Positions 54,275-63,422 of a stretch of DNA of 64,000 nt are shown here, piece by piece. The notes beneath the pieces were generated by a model. That model made no database searches. It had not been told where the DNA came from and saw only the letters and a program-made list of their open reading frames with translations. The translations under genes were made by a program, and so were the position numbers. The stretch covers positions 1 through 64,000 of the forward strand of contig CANDJN010000006.1 of assembly GCA_947385085.1 (NCBI GenBank). The letters are read 5' to 3'. This stretch comes from an uncultured Erysipelotrichaceae bacterium (lineage in GTDB: Bacteria; Bacillota_I; Bacilli_A; Erysipelotrichales; Erysipelotrichaceae). Each line of letters begins with the position of its first letter. Positions within the stretch are counted from its first letter, which is position 1.

Positions 54275-55162
54275 TCACAAGCGCTTTTCAAAATTGCCAC
54301 TGATGCTCATGCCTTCCTGGAAAATGACGAATGCCTTTGGGTCAATACTGTGAATCAGCTTCTTTAAAGTATTGACTTCGTACTTAGAAATGGCGGTAAC
54401 CAAAATGAAGGTTTCCTCATCCGTATAAGCACCTACTCCCTTCCAATAAGTGACACCGCGGCGCATTGTTTCATTTATCGCCTTTTGAATACCATCATGC
54501 TTGGTGAAAATCATCACAGTCATATTAATATTCTGGTAATGCACCTTATCCATTGCCTGCGCCATAATAACGGCATATAGCACAGAATAGATCGCTACCG
54601 GCAGTTCAAATAACAGCGCACATAAGCCAAAGACAGCGGCATTGATGATGATACCAAGCTTGCCAACACTGAAATCGGCTTTTTTACGGCTGAAATAAAC
54701 ACCCAAAATATCGATTCCGCCCCCACAGCCCCCGGAGCGCAGCGTAAGACCGATCCCAACACCGCATAAAATACCACCGATCAGACATGATGCCATCGTA
54801 TCGGTAATAATCGGCGATGCAGGAATTGTCAAAACGGTAAAAAACAATGTCTGTAGGAATACGCTGAACAGCGTCTTGTAGAAAAAGGAACGAGAAATAC
54901 TGCGATATGCCAACAGAAACAGCGGAATATTTAACAGAAAATTCAAGATACCGGCAATATCCAGGCCCTGCGGCAGCGACAATCCGGCTGTTTCCATCAA
55001 AAACGTACGAATAATCTGTGCGATACCGATAATCCCGCCGCTATATAAATTCAAGGGCACGATAAACAGGTTTAAGCCAAACGCAAATAAGAAGCTTCCC
55101 GCAGCGATGAGCGCATAATTCATCCCTTCCGATTGTTTTATCCGATTACCTGCCAAGGTCAT
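54275..55162 (-). CDS. YitT-family membrane protein
   Basis: A 295-residue protein with about five to six membrane segments (DUF161-type: LNLYSGGIIGIAQII, GGILCGVGIGLTLRSGGCGGGIDILGVY) and a C-terminal cytoplasmic DUF2179 domain (ITAISKYEVNTLKKLIHSIDPKAFVI...). Family function unknown. AAGGA lies 6 bases before the ATG. It starts 2 bases after the PurF-like gene and is cotranscribed with it. Confidence 0.88.
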   Translation of the reverse strand: MTLAGNRIKQSEGMNYALIAAGSFLFAFGLNLFIVPLNLYSGGIIGIAQIIRTFLMETAGLSLPQGLDIAGILNFLLNIPLFLLAYRSISRSFFYKTLFSVFLQTLFFTVLTIPASPIITDTMASCLIGGILCGVGIGLTLRSGGCGGGIDILGVYFSRKKADFSVGKLGIIINAAVFGLCALLFELPVAIYSVLYAVIMAQAMDKVHYQNINMTVMIFTKHDGIQKAINETMRRGVTYWKGVGAYTDEETFILVTAISKYEVNTLKKLIHSIDPKAFVIFQEGMSISGNFEKRL

Positions 55163-55164
55163 AA

Positions 55165-56592
55165 TTATCCTTGTTCCTCTTCTTCGTCTGCCCTACCATC
55201 CCAACAATACGTACATAATTTACATCTGTCTAAACCGATGGAAACAATCATATCATCCAAGCGATGGTAGCGCAGCGAGGTAAAGTTAGAACGCTTACAA
55301 ATTTCATCGCACATCTTCGCATAGCGCTCGCTGTCGGGATCGGCATATTCAGCCAAGACGTCTGCCGACACATCATCACCCTCCAATTTGCGAATGACGC
55401 GGCGCGTGATCAAATCCATTTCGGAACTGGAACGAGAAAAATTCAGATATTTACAGCCGAACACAATCGGCGGACAAGCCGGACGCACATGGACCTCCTT
55501 CGCTCCGCTTTCATACAAAAATTCTGTCGTTTCTCCCAGTTGTGTTCCCCGCACAATCGAATCATCAATTAACAATAAGCGTTTATTTTGAATTAGCTCC
55601 TGTACCGGAATCAATTTCATTTTAGCGATCATATTGCGCTGTGACTGACTCTGCGGCATAAAGGAACGAGGCCAAGTCGGCGTATACTTAATAAAGGGGC
55701 GTGAAAAGGGAATCTTGGAAGCATTAGAATAACCTACCGCATGGGCAGTACCTGAATCCGGTACCCCGGCAACACTATCCACTTCGACATGATCACGACT
55801 GGCGAGAATTTCTCCGCAGCGATTGCGCATCGCTTCGACGTTGATTCCTTCATAGGTGGAAGTCGGATAACCATAATACACCCATAAGAAGGAACAAATC
55901 TTCATTCTGGAATGTGGTTTCTGCATCACCTCGATGCGATCCGCAGTCATAAAGACGATCTCTCCGGGACCTAAATCGCGATAATGATGATAACCAAGAT
56001 TCAAAAACGCACTGCTTTCAAACGTAGCGCAAAAACCGGTTGATTTTTCACCAAGGACGATCGGAGTACGGCCATAGAAATCACGAGCCGCATATATCCC
56101 ATCCTTGTTCATCAATAAAATGCTCATACTGCCCTTTACAATTTCTTGGACATAGCGAATCCCTTCGACAATCGAATCCTTATGATTGATGAGTGATGCG
56201 ATCAGCTCGGTTGGATTCACTTCACCGCTGCTCATTTCTAAAAAGTGTGTTGTGCCATGTTCAAAGCACTGATTTTGTAATTCCTCGATATTGTTAATAC
56301 GCCCCACAGTCGAAATCGCAAACGATCCTAAATGGGATTTCACTAATAACGGCTGTGCTTCATTATCCGAAATACAACCGATACCGATATTGCCGGAAAA
56401 CGTTTCAATATCCTTTTCAAACTTAGTGCGAAACGGGGAATTGGAGATATTGTGAATCGCACGGGAGAATCCATTCGTCCCATGAATCGCCATCCCCGCG
56501 CGCCTTGTCCCCAAGTGGGAATGGTAATCAACTCCGAAAAACACATCCAGTACACAGTCTTCTTTTGATACTACACCGAAAAATCCGCTCAT
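55165..56592 (-). CDS. PurF-like amidophosphoribosyltransferase paralogue with altered glutaminase site
   Basis: A 475-residue protein similar to glutamine PRPP amidotransferase, the first enzyme of purine synthesis. The N-terminal Ntn domain starts MSGFFGVVSKEDC, where true PurF has Cys directly after Met; the nucleophile is Ser here. TRRAGMAIHG, the PRPP loop LLLIDDSIVRGTQ, GVPDSGTAHAVGY and a late Cys cluster (DRCKLCTYCWDG), possibly an iron-sulfur site, are kept. GGAGG lies 6 bases before ATG 56592. It may use free ammonia or have a regulatory role. Confidence 0.82.
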   Translation of the reverse strand: MSGFFGVVSKEDCVLDVFFGVDYHSHLGTRRAGMAIHGTNGFSRAIHNISNSPFRTKFEKDIETFSGNIGIGCISDNEAQPLLVKSHLGSFAISTVGRINNIEELQNQCFEHGTTHFLEMSSGEVNPTELIASLINHKDSIVEGIRYVQEIVKGSMSILLMNKDGIYAARDFYGRTPIVLGEKSTGFCATFESSAFLNLGYHHYRDLGPGEIVFMTADRIEVMQKPHSRMKICSFLWVYYGYPTSTYEGINVEAMRNRCGEILASRDHVEVDSVAGVPDSGTAHAVGYSNASKIPFSRPFIKYTPTWPRSFMPQSQSQRNMIAKMKLIPVQELIQNKRLLLIDDSIVRGTQLGETTEFLYESGAKEVHVRPACPPIVFGCKYLNFSRSSSEMDLITRRVIRKLEGDDVSADVLAEYADPDSERYAKMCDEICKRSNFTSLRYHRLDDMIVSIGLDRCKLCTYCWDGRADEEEEQG

Positions 56593-56923
56593 ATACGACC
56601 TCCGCTCTCTAAAAAAAGATAGCCTTATTTTACCGCTTTTTTTGTAGTTTGAAAATAACAAAATGCTTTTTATTCATGGAAAAGTCTAAAGCTTGGAAGA
56701 ATGATCCCGCATTATGAAGTCAAAAGCATCTTTTTATCGGATTCGATGAAGCATCAATCATGTCGTGCTTTTAATGCTTACAAATGATTGATAAGGCATG
56801 AATTCTCTTACAAGGTGATGATAAAAATGATAGCCTTTTCATAAATAAAAAAGCTACTTTTCGCTATTGACCGGTGGTCAATTCAGCGTTAAACTATTAC
56901 AGAAAATGAAAAGAGGATGTGTT
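56593..56923. other. Divergent intergenic region before the TetR-type gene
   Basis: Apart from the palindromic operator at 56866-56882, the region is AT-rich and without recognisable genes. Confidence 0.5.
56866..56882. promoter_or_regulatory. TetR-type operator palindrome
   Basis: ATTGACCGGTGGTCAAT is a perfect 7-bp inverted repeat around a 3-base centre, 41 bases before the regulator ATG. The size and position fit autoregulation by the TetR-family protein. Confidence 0.7.
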
Positions 56924-57520
56924 ATGAAGGCTGGCGGCAGTGAAAAAAAGCAGCGTTTAGAGGCAAGCGCAATCCGCTTATTTTTAGAGCGGGGCGTCAA
57001 TGAAACAAGTGTGAATGACATCGTAAAGGATGCAAAACTGGCGAAGGGAACCTTTTATGTATACTTTAAGGATAAAGGCGAACTGATTCATAAAATGTTA
57101 ACAAAGATGAACATTTCATTGCTGGATACGCTGATTCATAAAGCCAAAAAGGATGTCGATACCGGCAGTGATTCCTGGCCTTGTGCCTTTATTCGACATT
57201 TTATTTGTTTCGTTCAGGAACAGCCGCATTTATTAAAGCTGCTTCATCATTCCCTGTTATTTGATGAGCGATCATTGTTTTCATTGAGCGTTTTGAATCG
57301 TCAGATCAATGATTTTGACGGCTTTGTCTGTAGCTTTCAGCTTGATGGAGAATCAAAAGAAACGGCGGTAAAACGCTTTTTACTGACCATGGAGATTTGT
57401 TCCGTCGTATGCTTTAACGCCATCTTCTATCATCAGCCCGACACATTAGAAAATATCACAGAGATGTTTATTGCCATGATGCGCGGCAGCTTTGCCTTGG
57501 ATCAAGGAGGGATTTTATGA
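56924..57520 (+). CDS. TetR-family transcription regulator
   Basis: A 198-residue repressor. The N-terminal helix-turn-helix is typical: RLEASAIRLFLERGVNETSVNDIVKDAKLAKGTFYVYFKDKGEL (about 10-53). The rest is a helical ligand-binding domain of unknown ligand. The start at 56924 has AGAGGA 6 bases upstream. The stop overlaps the next gene by ATGA, so the regulator leads the dehydratase-activator operon and probably controls it through the palindrome upstream. Confidence 0.88.
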   Translation: MKAGGSEKKQRLEASAIRLFLERGVNETSVNDIVKDAKLAKGTFYVYFKDKGELIHKMLTKMNISLLDTLIHKAKKDVDTGSDSWPCAFIRHFICFVQEQPHLLKLLHHSLLFDERSLFSLSVLNRQINDFDGFVCSFQLDGESKETAVKRFLLTMEICSVVCFNAIFYHQPDTLENITEMFIAMMRGSFALDQGGIL

Positions 57521-60435
57521 AAATCAGAATCGGAATGGATGTTGGCAGCACAACGTTAAAGGTGTTGGCATTAGATGAAGCGAACCGCGTCATTTATCAA
57601 AGCTATGAACGCCACAAATCACGGGTGCGTGAGCTTGCCTATGCCAAAATAGAAGAACTGCGCTCCTTATTACAGGGACATACTTTACATTTTGCGATCA
57701 GCGGCAGTGCCGGTATAGGCATTGCCAAGGATGGCGCATTCCCATTTGTTCAGGAGGTATTCGCGTGCGCTCAGGCGGTTAAACGCTATTACCCTAAAAC
57801 CGATGTGGTGATTGAACTGGGTGGCGAAGATGCGAAAATTATCTTTTTAAAGGGCGCGCTGGAGGAACGTATGAACTCCACCTGTGCAGGGGGAACCGGC
57901 GCATTCATTGATCAGATGGCGTTACTGCTGGATGTAGATTTGGATGAGATGGATCGTTTGAGCTTAACTTATGAAAAGCTATATCCGATCGCTTCCCGCT
58001 GCGGGGTGTTCGCGAAAAGCGATATTCAGCCACTCATCAATCAGGGCGTGTCAAAGAATAATCTGGCTGCCAGCATCTTTCAGGCGGTTGTCGATCAGAC
58101 GATTGCCGGTTTGGCACAGGGACGCTCAATTCGAGGCAACGTGTTATTTTTAGGGGGACCGTTATCGTTTTTAAAAGGTCTACAGGCGCGCTTTGTCGAT
58201 ACCTTGAAGCTGCATCCCGAACAAGCGCTTTTTCCTGAACTGGCGCGGTATTTTGTCGCCTTAGGAGCTGCGCTGTATGCGGATCATGAACCAAGCATTA
58301 CTTACGAACAGCTTCATGAGCAGCTGGAGATCGTCTTACATAAAAAGCAGCGTAATCAAGGATTGACGCCATTGTTTGAGACTGATGCCGACTATCTGGA
58401 ATTCAAGCAGCGCCATCTGCGCGGGGATGTGAAGCACAGCGATATTCACACGTATTGCGGCAACGCCTATTTAGGCATTGATTGTGGATCCACTACAACC
58501 AAGCTCGTTTTAATCGATGAAAATCTGCGCATTTTATATGAGTCCTATTCCAATAATCAGGGGAATCCGATTGATGTGATTCTCAAGGAACTGCGTCACC
58601 TTTATGAATGCATGGAGGATCGCATTAATATTGCGGGCAGCGCTGTGACCGGATATGGCGAAGAATTGATGCGTCATGCCTTTCATATCGACATCGGCAT
58701 GGTAGAAACGATGGCACATTATACAGCAGCCAGGCATTTTAATCCCAATGTGGATTTTATCATCGACATCGGTGGACAGGATATGAAGTGCTTCCGCATT
58801 AAAGACCATTCCATTGATGATATTATTTTAAATGAAGCATGTTCCTCAGGCTGCGGCAGCTTCATCGAGACCTTTGCGAAAAGCATGGGCTATAGCGTGG
58901 CTGAGTTTGCGCAAATGGGATTAGCGGGCAATCATCCGGTGGATTTGGGTACGCGTTGTACTGTGTTTATGAATTCCAGCGTCAAGCAGGCACAGAAAAA
59001 CGGTGCGGCGATGGAGGATATTTCCGCCGGGCTGTGCATGAGTGTAGTAAAAAATGCACTGTATAAGGTCATTCGTGCCAAAAATCCGGATGATGTAGGA
59101 AAACAGATCGTCGTACAAGGCGGAACGTTTCTCAACGATACCGTACTGCGTGCCTTTGAGCGTGAATTGGGTCGCAACGTCATACGACCAAGCATCGCCC
59201 ATTTGATGGGGGCATATGGTGCAGCGCTCACTGCCAAGCAAAAGGTAAAAAAGCCGGGAACGCTCTTATCAAAGGAAGAACTGAATCATTTCACCCATCA
59301 AGCCACGGCAACCAACTGTGGCTTGTGCACAAACCATTGCGCCTTGACGATCAATACGTTTGCGGACGGCTCTAAGCATATTGCCGGCAATCGCTGTCAG
59401 CGCCCATTGCGCACTAAAACAGAGCTTCATGAAAACCCCAACCTGTATCAGTATCAATATAACTTCCTTCGCAGCTGTGTTGAAACAGGCGGTACAAAGG
59501 GAACGATCGGTATTCCGCTTGTCCTTAACCTGTACGATACGCTGCCGTTCTGGGCGAAGTTCTTTCATGCGCTCGATTATCAGGTGGTACTCAGTGATCA
59601 AAGCTCCCGCACGCTTTATGCCATGGGTCAGCACACCATTCCTTCCGATACCGCCTGTTACCCTGCCAAGCTCGTCCATGGGCATATTCAGTCGCTGCTT
59701 GAAAAGCACGTCGATGCTATCTTTTATCCATGTATGACCTATAACTTTGACGAACATATCAGCGATAACCACTTTAACTGCCCCATTGTCGCTTATTATC
59801 CCGAGGTCATCGCAGGAAATATGGATGTGAACGAACAGACATTTCTGTATCCCTACTTATATTTAAACGATGCCAAGCACTTTGTGAAATCAATCGGCGA
59901 GATATTGCGTAAGCATAATATTCAAGTCAGTGATTCAGACGTGGAAAGGGCGGCGAATCGCGCCTATCAGGCGTATCATGACTATCACAAGGCTTTGAAG
60001 GCGGAAGGTGCCAAAGCACTGGATTTTGCCAAAGCCCATCAAAAGCAGGTAATCGTATTGGCTGGACGACCTTATCATGTCGATCCGCAGATCAACCATG
60101 GCATTGATCAGCTCTTAACCAATCTTGATTTTGTCGTGGTGAGCGAAAACTCCCTGCCCTATCTCCCTTATGAAAGACGCCATGTATTAAATCAGTGGAC
60201 GTATCATGCGCGGATGTATAACGCTGCCCGCCTTACGCTGGACATGCCTCAAGCGCAGTTAATTCAACTGGTGAGCTTTGGCTGCGGCATCGATGCGATT
60301 ACCGCTGATGAAGTGAAAGCAATACTGCGCAATGGCGGTAAGCTATATACGCAGATTAAAATTGATGAGGTGGATAATCTGGGTGCGGTGAAAATCCGGG
60401 TGCGCAGCTTAAAAGCCGCTATGCAAGAGAGGTGA
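57517..60435 (+). CDS. 2-hydroxyacyl-CoA dehydratase activator-type protein (double BadF/BcrA domain, DUF2229)
   Basis: A 972-residue protein. Two ASKHA ATPase domains of the BadF/BadG/BcrA/BcrD family come in tandem: MDVGSTTLKVLALD...IELGGEDAKIIF...NSTCAGGTGAF (about 5-260) and GIDCGSTTTKLVLID...DIGGQDMKCF...NEACSSGCGSF (about 320-570). The Cys in each CAGGTG/CSSGCG motif can hold the 4Fe-4S cluster of activators such as HgdC. The C-terminal ~380 residues are a DUF2229-type region with CGLCTNHCAL. Family members use ATP to deliver electrons; the real substrate of this large version is unknown. AAGGAGG precedes the ATG. Confidence 0.87.
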   Translation: MKIRIGMDVGSTTLKVLALDEANRVIYQSYERHKSRVRELAYAKIEELRSLLQGHTLHFAISGSAGIGIAKDGAFPFVQEVFACAQAVKRYYPKTDVVIELGGEDAKIIFLKGALEERMNSTCAGGTGAFIDQMALLLDVDLDEMDRLSLTYEKLYPIASRCGVFAKSDIQPLINQGVSKNNLAASIFQAVVDQTIAGLAQGRSIRGNVLFLGGPLSFLKGLQARFVDTLKLHPEQALFPELARYFVALGAALYADHEPSITYEQLHEQLEIVLHKKQRNQGLTPLFETDADYLEFKQRHLRGDVKHSDIHTYCGNAYLGIDCGSTTTKLVLIDENLRILYESYSNNQGNPIDVILKELRHLYECMEDRINIAGSAVTGYGEELMRHAFHIDIGMVETMAHYTAARHFNPNVDFIIDIGGQDMKCFRIKDHSIDDIILNEACSSGCGSFIETFAKSMGYSVAEFAQMGLAGNHPVDLGTRCTVFMNSSVKQAQKNGAAMEDISAGLCMSVVKNALYKVIRAKNPDDVGKQIVVQGGTFLNDTVLRAFERELGRNVIRPSIAHLMGAYGAALTAKQKVKKPGTLLSKEELNHFTHQATATNCGLCTNHCALTINTFADGSKHIAGNRCQRPLRTKTELHENPNLYQYQYNFLRSCVETGGTKGTIGIPLVLNLYDTLPFWAKFFHALDYQVVLSDQSSRTLYAMGQHTIPSDTACYPAKLVHGHIQSLLEKHVDAIFYPCMTYNFDEHISDNHFNCPIVAYYPEVIAGNMDVNEQTFLYPYLYLNDAKHFVKSIGEILRKHNIQVSDSDVERAANRAYQAYHDYHKALKAEGAKALDFAKAHQKQVIVLAGRPYHVDPQINHGIDQLLTNLDFVVVSENSLPYLPYERRHVLNQWTYHARMYNAARLTLDMPQAQLIQLVSFGCGIDAITADEVKAILRNGGKLYTQIKIDEVDNLGAVKIRVRSLKAAMQER

Positions 60436-60439
60436 TCCT

Positions 60440-61726
60440 ATGACCAAGACCAAGCATGTCGAATTTACGAAAGCGATGAAGCATACCCATACGATTCTTA
60501 TTCCGCAGATGTTGCCGATTCATTTTACCTTTTTACAGCATATTTTAACCAAAGCAGGCTATCATATAGAGGTATTGAAGACACGTGGCCGGCACATTAT
60601 TGATGAAGGCTTGCAGAATGTTCACAACGATACGTGCTATCCTGCTTTATTGGTGATCGGACAAATGATTGATGCGCTGAAAAGCGGCCGTTATGATGTT
60701 GATCATGTCGCCCTTGCCATCACCCAAACCGGCGGCGGCTGCCGTGCCAGCAATTATATCCATCTGTTACGCAAGGCATTGATTCAGGCAGGCTATGAAC
60801 AAGTGCCGGTGATTTCGGTAAACTTCTCCCGCTTAGAAAAAAACAGCGGATTTAAGCTAACGATGAAAACGCTGATCCAGATCGCCATCGGTTTTCTGTA
60901 TGGTGATGCGATCATGTGGCTTGCCAATCAAGTCACGCCGTATGAATGCATCGAGGGCAGCTGTGATCGCTGTACCAAGCGCTGGATCGAAGAATTGTGC
61001 GATCAATCCTCCTCACCCCGGTTTCTGCGCTTAAAGCACAATCTGAACAGGATGGTAAAGGATTACGGCGCCATCGTTTGCCATGAGCAAAAAAAGCCGC
61101 GCGTTGGCATCGTCGGTGAAATCTACATGAAATATGCGCCATTAGGCAATAATGAACTGGAGGCCTTCTTACTGCGCGAGAACTGCGAGCCCGTTGTTTC
61201 CGGTGTACTCGATTTCGGCTTATACTGCCTGGAGAATGTTCAGTTTGATCATGCGCATTACGGCCGCAACCGCCATACGTACCGCTTGGCATCACACGCT
61301 CAACAGCTCATCAAGAAAATCCAGCAGCTTTTCATCGAAGTGATTCAAACGGATGGTACCTTCCGCGCTCCTGCGTCCTTTAACGAGGTCAAAAGCTGTG
61401 CCGATGAAATGATCCATCGCGGGGTTAAAATGGGTGAAGGCTGGCTGTTGACCGGTGAGATGGTGGAACTCATCCACAGTGGTACTGCCAACATCGTCTG
61501 TTGTCAACCGTTTGGCTGCCTGCCCAATCATATTGTCGCCAAGGGTATGATGCGCAAAATCAAGGACGCCTATCCCTATGCCAACATCGTAGCACTGGAT
61601 TTTGATCCAAGTGCGACTTCAATCAATCAGGAAAATCGCCTAAAATTAATGCTGGCAAACGCTCGCCTGCAAAGTGTGTTTGAAGATCAATCAACGCATG
61701 AGAAAAGCGATGGCGTTTCGGTATAG
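60440..61726 (+). CDS. 2-hydroxyacyl-CoA dehydratase-like partner protein
   Basis: A 428-residue protein resembling the C-terminal part of the ~1400-residue activator-dehydratase fusions of other Firmicutes, here as a separate gene starting 4 bases after the activator. Conserved Cys motifs likely bind iron-sulfur clusters: NDTCYPALLVIG, TQTGGGCRASNY, ECIEGSCDRCTKRW and VCCQPFGCLPNH. GAGAGGTGAT lies before the ATG. It should work with the preceding ATPase as an electron-accepting or catalytic subunit. Substrate unknown. Confidence 0.82.
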   Translation: MTKTKHVEFTKAMKHTHTILIPQMLPIHFTFLQHILTKAGYHIEVLKTRGRHIIDEGLQNVHNDTCYPALLVIGQMIDALKSGRYDVDHVALAITQTGGGCRASNYIHLLRKALIQAGYEQVPVISVNFSRLEKNSGFKLTMKTLIQIAIGFLYGDAIMWLANQVTPYECIEGSCDRCTKRWIEELCDQSSSPRFLRLKHNLNRMVKDYGAIVCHEQKKPRVGIVGEIYMKYAPLGNNELEAFLLRENCEPVVSGVLDFGLYCLENVQFDHAHYGRNRHTYRLASHAQQLIKKIQQLFIEVIQTDGTFRAPASFNEVKSCADEMIHRGVKMGEGWLLTGEMVELIHSGTANIVCCQPFGCLPNHIVAKGMMRKIKDAYPYANIVALDFDPSATSINQENRLKLMLANARLQSVFEDQSTHEKSDGVSV

Positions 61727-61741
61727 AAAAGGAGCTTATTC

Positions 61742-62557
61742 ATGTCCCTGTTTGTCCATTTGTTATTATCATTTTTCCTATATAGCAGCGCCGGCTGGAT
61801 CTGTGAATGCCTCTATTGCTCGATACCCGCCAAGCATTTTATCAACCGCGGTTTCTTGCGCGGTCCATATTGTCCGATCTATGGCTGCGGTGCCTTGTTA
61901 ACCGCATGGCTGATTACTCCGCTTCATAACGACTGGTGGGCGGTATTTCTATGCGGTATGCTTTTAACAAGCACGCTGGAATATGCCACTAGCTGGCTTA
62001 TGGAAGTTTTATTTCACACCAAATGGTGGGACTATTCCAACCGCCGCTTTCAACTGAACGGTCGCATCTGCCTGCGCAATTCCTTTTTATTCGGCATAAT
62101 GGCACTGTTTGTCATTTATCTTTTACAGCCATTGCTGGATGAATTCATCGCTTCTCTGCCCTTTAAAATCGCAGCGTTAAGTGCTTTCCTATTGACTTGG
62201 ATATTTATTTATGATCTGTATCAAACGGCTATGGCGCTATTTCATCGCAATCATGCCTTTATAGAAATAGAAAGCGCCATGAGCGATCTAAAGGAGCGCT
62301 TTGAAGCATTCCACATTTTCCCCATCAATACGCTGAAAAATCGAGTTCAAATCATTTTAGAGGGAACCGAGAGCGATGAGCGATTAAAGGATGCGATACA
62401 TCAACTGCGAATGAAATTAACGATACATGACAAATATCATCAGGTTCAACACCGGTTGCAGCGTGCCTTCCCTCATCAGCATTTATCCACATCCCGCGCC
62501 GCATTGGAAGCCTTTCTTGACGGTTTGAGCGATCATCATGATTCTTCATGTCGATGA
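61742..62557 (+). CDS. Putative ABC-transporter-type membrane protein (CmpB-like)
   Basis: A 271-residue membrane protein with about five membrane segments in the first 160 residues and a charged helical tail. The family motif AGWICECLYCSIPAKHFINRGFLRGPYCPIYGCG (broken here after 20 residues: FINRGFLRGPYCPIYG is the core) is clear. Despite the family name no transport has been proved. AAAGGAG lies before the ATG; 16 bases from the upstream gene, so it is the last gene of the TetR-controlled operon. Confidence 0.8.
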   Translation: MSLFVHLLLSFFLYSSAGWICECLYCSIPAKHFINRGFLRGPYCPIYGCGALLTAWLITPLHNDWWAVFLCGMLLTSTLEYATSWLMEVLFHTKWWDYSNRRFQLNGRICLRNSFLFGIMALFVIYLLQPLLDEFIASLPFKIAALSAFLLTWIFIYDLYQTAMALFHRNHAFIEIESAMSDLKERFEAFHIFPINTLKNRVQIILEGTESDERLKDAIHQLRMKLTIHDKYHQVQHRLQRAFPHQHLSTSRAALEAFLDGLSDHHDSSCR

Positions 62558-62884
62558 TTCAATAATATCAGAAGAAAATCTCACTTTGCTTTTCTATCAT
62601 GTTCCCTGATTTTATGATGAAGGGACAGCGATTGGAAGACAGCTTTTAATGATCAGCCGCTTATCTTTATCTCTTTAAACTTGATAAAATTTTCCATTCG
62701 TTAATTTGATTAAATTAATGCTTTATTTATTGTTTTAAAAACAAATTTAGCAATAAAAACTTTAAAATGATTTAAGATTCACAAATAATAAGACAATGTT
62801 TTAAAATGGCAATATTTGGACTATCAATATTTAGAACTTTTTAAGGCAAAAATGCTTCTTATTTATAGAAGGATGGGTGATAAT
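62558..62884. other. AT-rich intergenic region
   Basis: No gene, clear terminator or promoter is seen; very AT-rich from 62690 on. Confidence 0.4.
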
Positions 62885-63310
62885 ATGACAAAGAGGAAAC
62901 AGATTATTCGCGGCATGTTGACGAGCCTGTGCATATTGTTCTGTTATACCGTTGGTCTGACTGTTTATTTTACGTTTCCGAATCAATATGTATTGTATTC
63001 CATTTTCGCGATGGTCAGTGTGTTGCTTTGTGTGTTTGTTATGTTTTCCAATAATTACTTTATTAACAAGTGGATATGGGTTGGCATTGCGATTGGCTTG
63101 CCATGCGGATATTATTTCTTTGAACTGATTTATTCTCTGTTTCCCACATTATATGAGTACCTGCACCCTTATCTCTATTACGGTTCTATTAATCAAGATG
63201 GCTTTGCGCTCGTATTATTTGTGGCTCAGTTCTTTCTTACTTTTATCATTTTATTACCAATCGCATATGATATTTACAAGACCTACAATCAAACTCGATT
63301 CCCATTTTAG
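62885..63310 (+). CDS. Small membrane protein of unknown function
   Basis: A 141-residue protein with four predicted membrane helices (about 8-28, 35-55, 62-85 and 108-130) and a basic N-terminus (MTKRKQIIRG). The start at 62885 is chosen since GGATGG lies 8 bases upstream; the frame open to 62816 has no site. No family is recognised. Monocistronic, ends in a terminator. Confidence 0.7.
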   Translation: MTKRKQIIRGMLTSLCILFCYTVGLTVYFTFPNQYVLYSIFAMVSVLLCVFVMFSNNYFINKWIWVGIAIGLPCGYYFFELIYSLFPTLYEYLHPYLYYGSINQDGFALVLFVAQFFLTFIILLPIAYDIYKTYNQTRFPF

Positions 63311-63321
63311 GGAATTTTTTT
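63298..63321 (+). terminator. Terminator of the small membrane protein gene
   Basis: ATTCCC and GGGAAT form a stem that covers the stop codon, followed by a T-run. Confidence 0.8.
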
Positions 63322-63422
63322 ATTTTCAATTTTGTGCTGTCGCTTTTTCTTTCATTATTAGGTTTACAACAGATTGGGAATGCACATACTAACATTGAAT
63401 GAAAAACAATGGAGGTAGCACA

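Noticed and set aside
63153..63392. Frame overlapping the small membrane protein and its terminator
   Set aside because: It runs through the terminator hairpin in a shifted frame and has no start signal.
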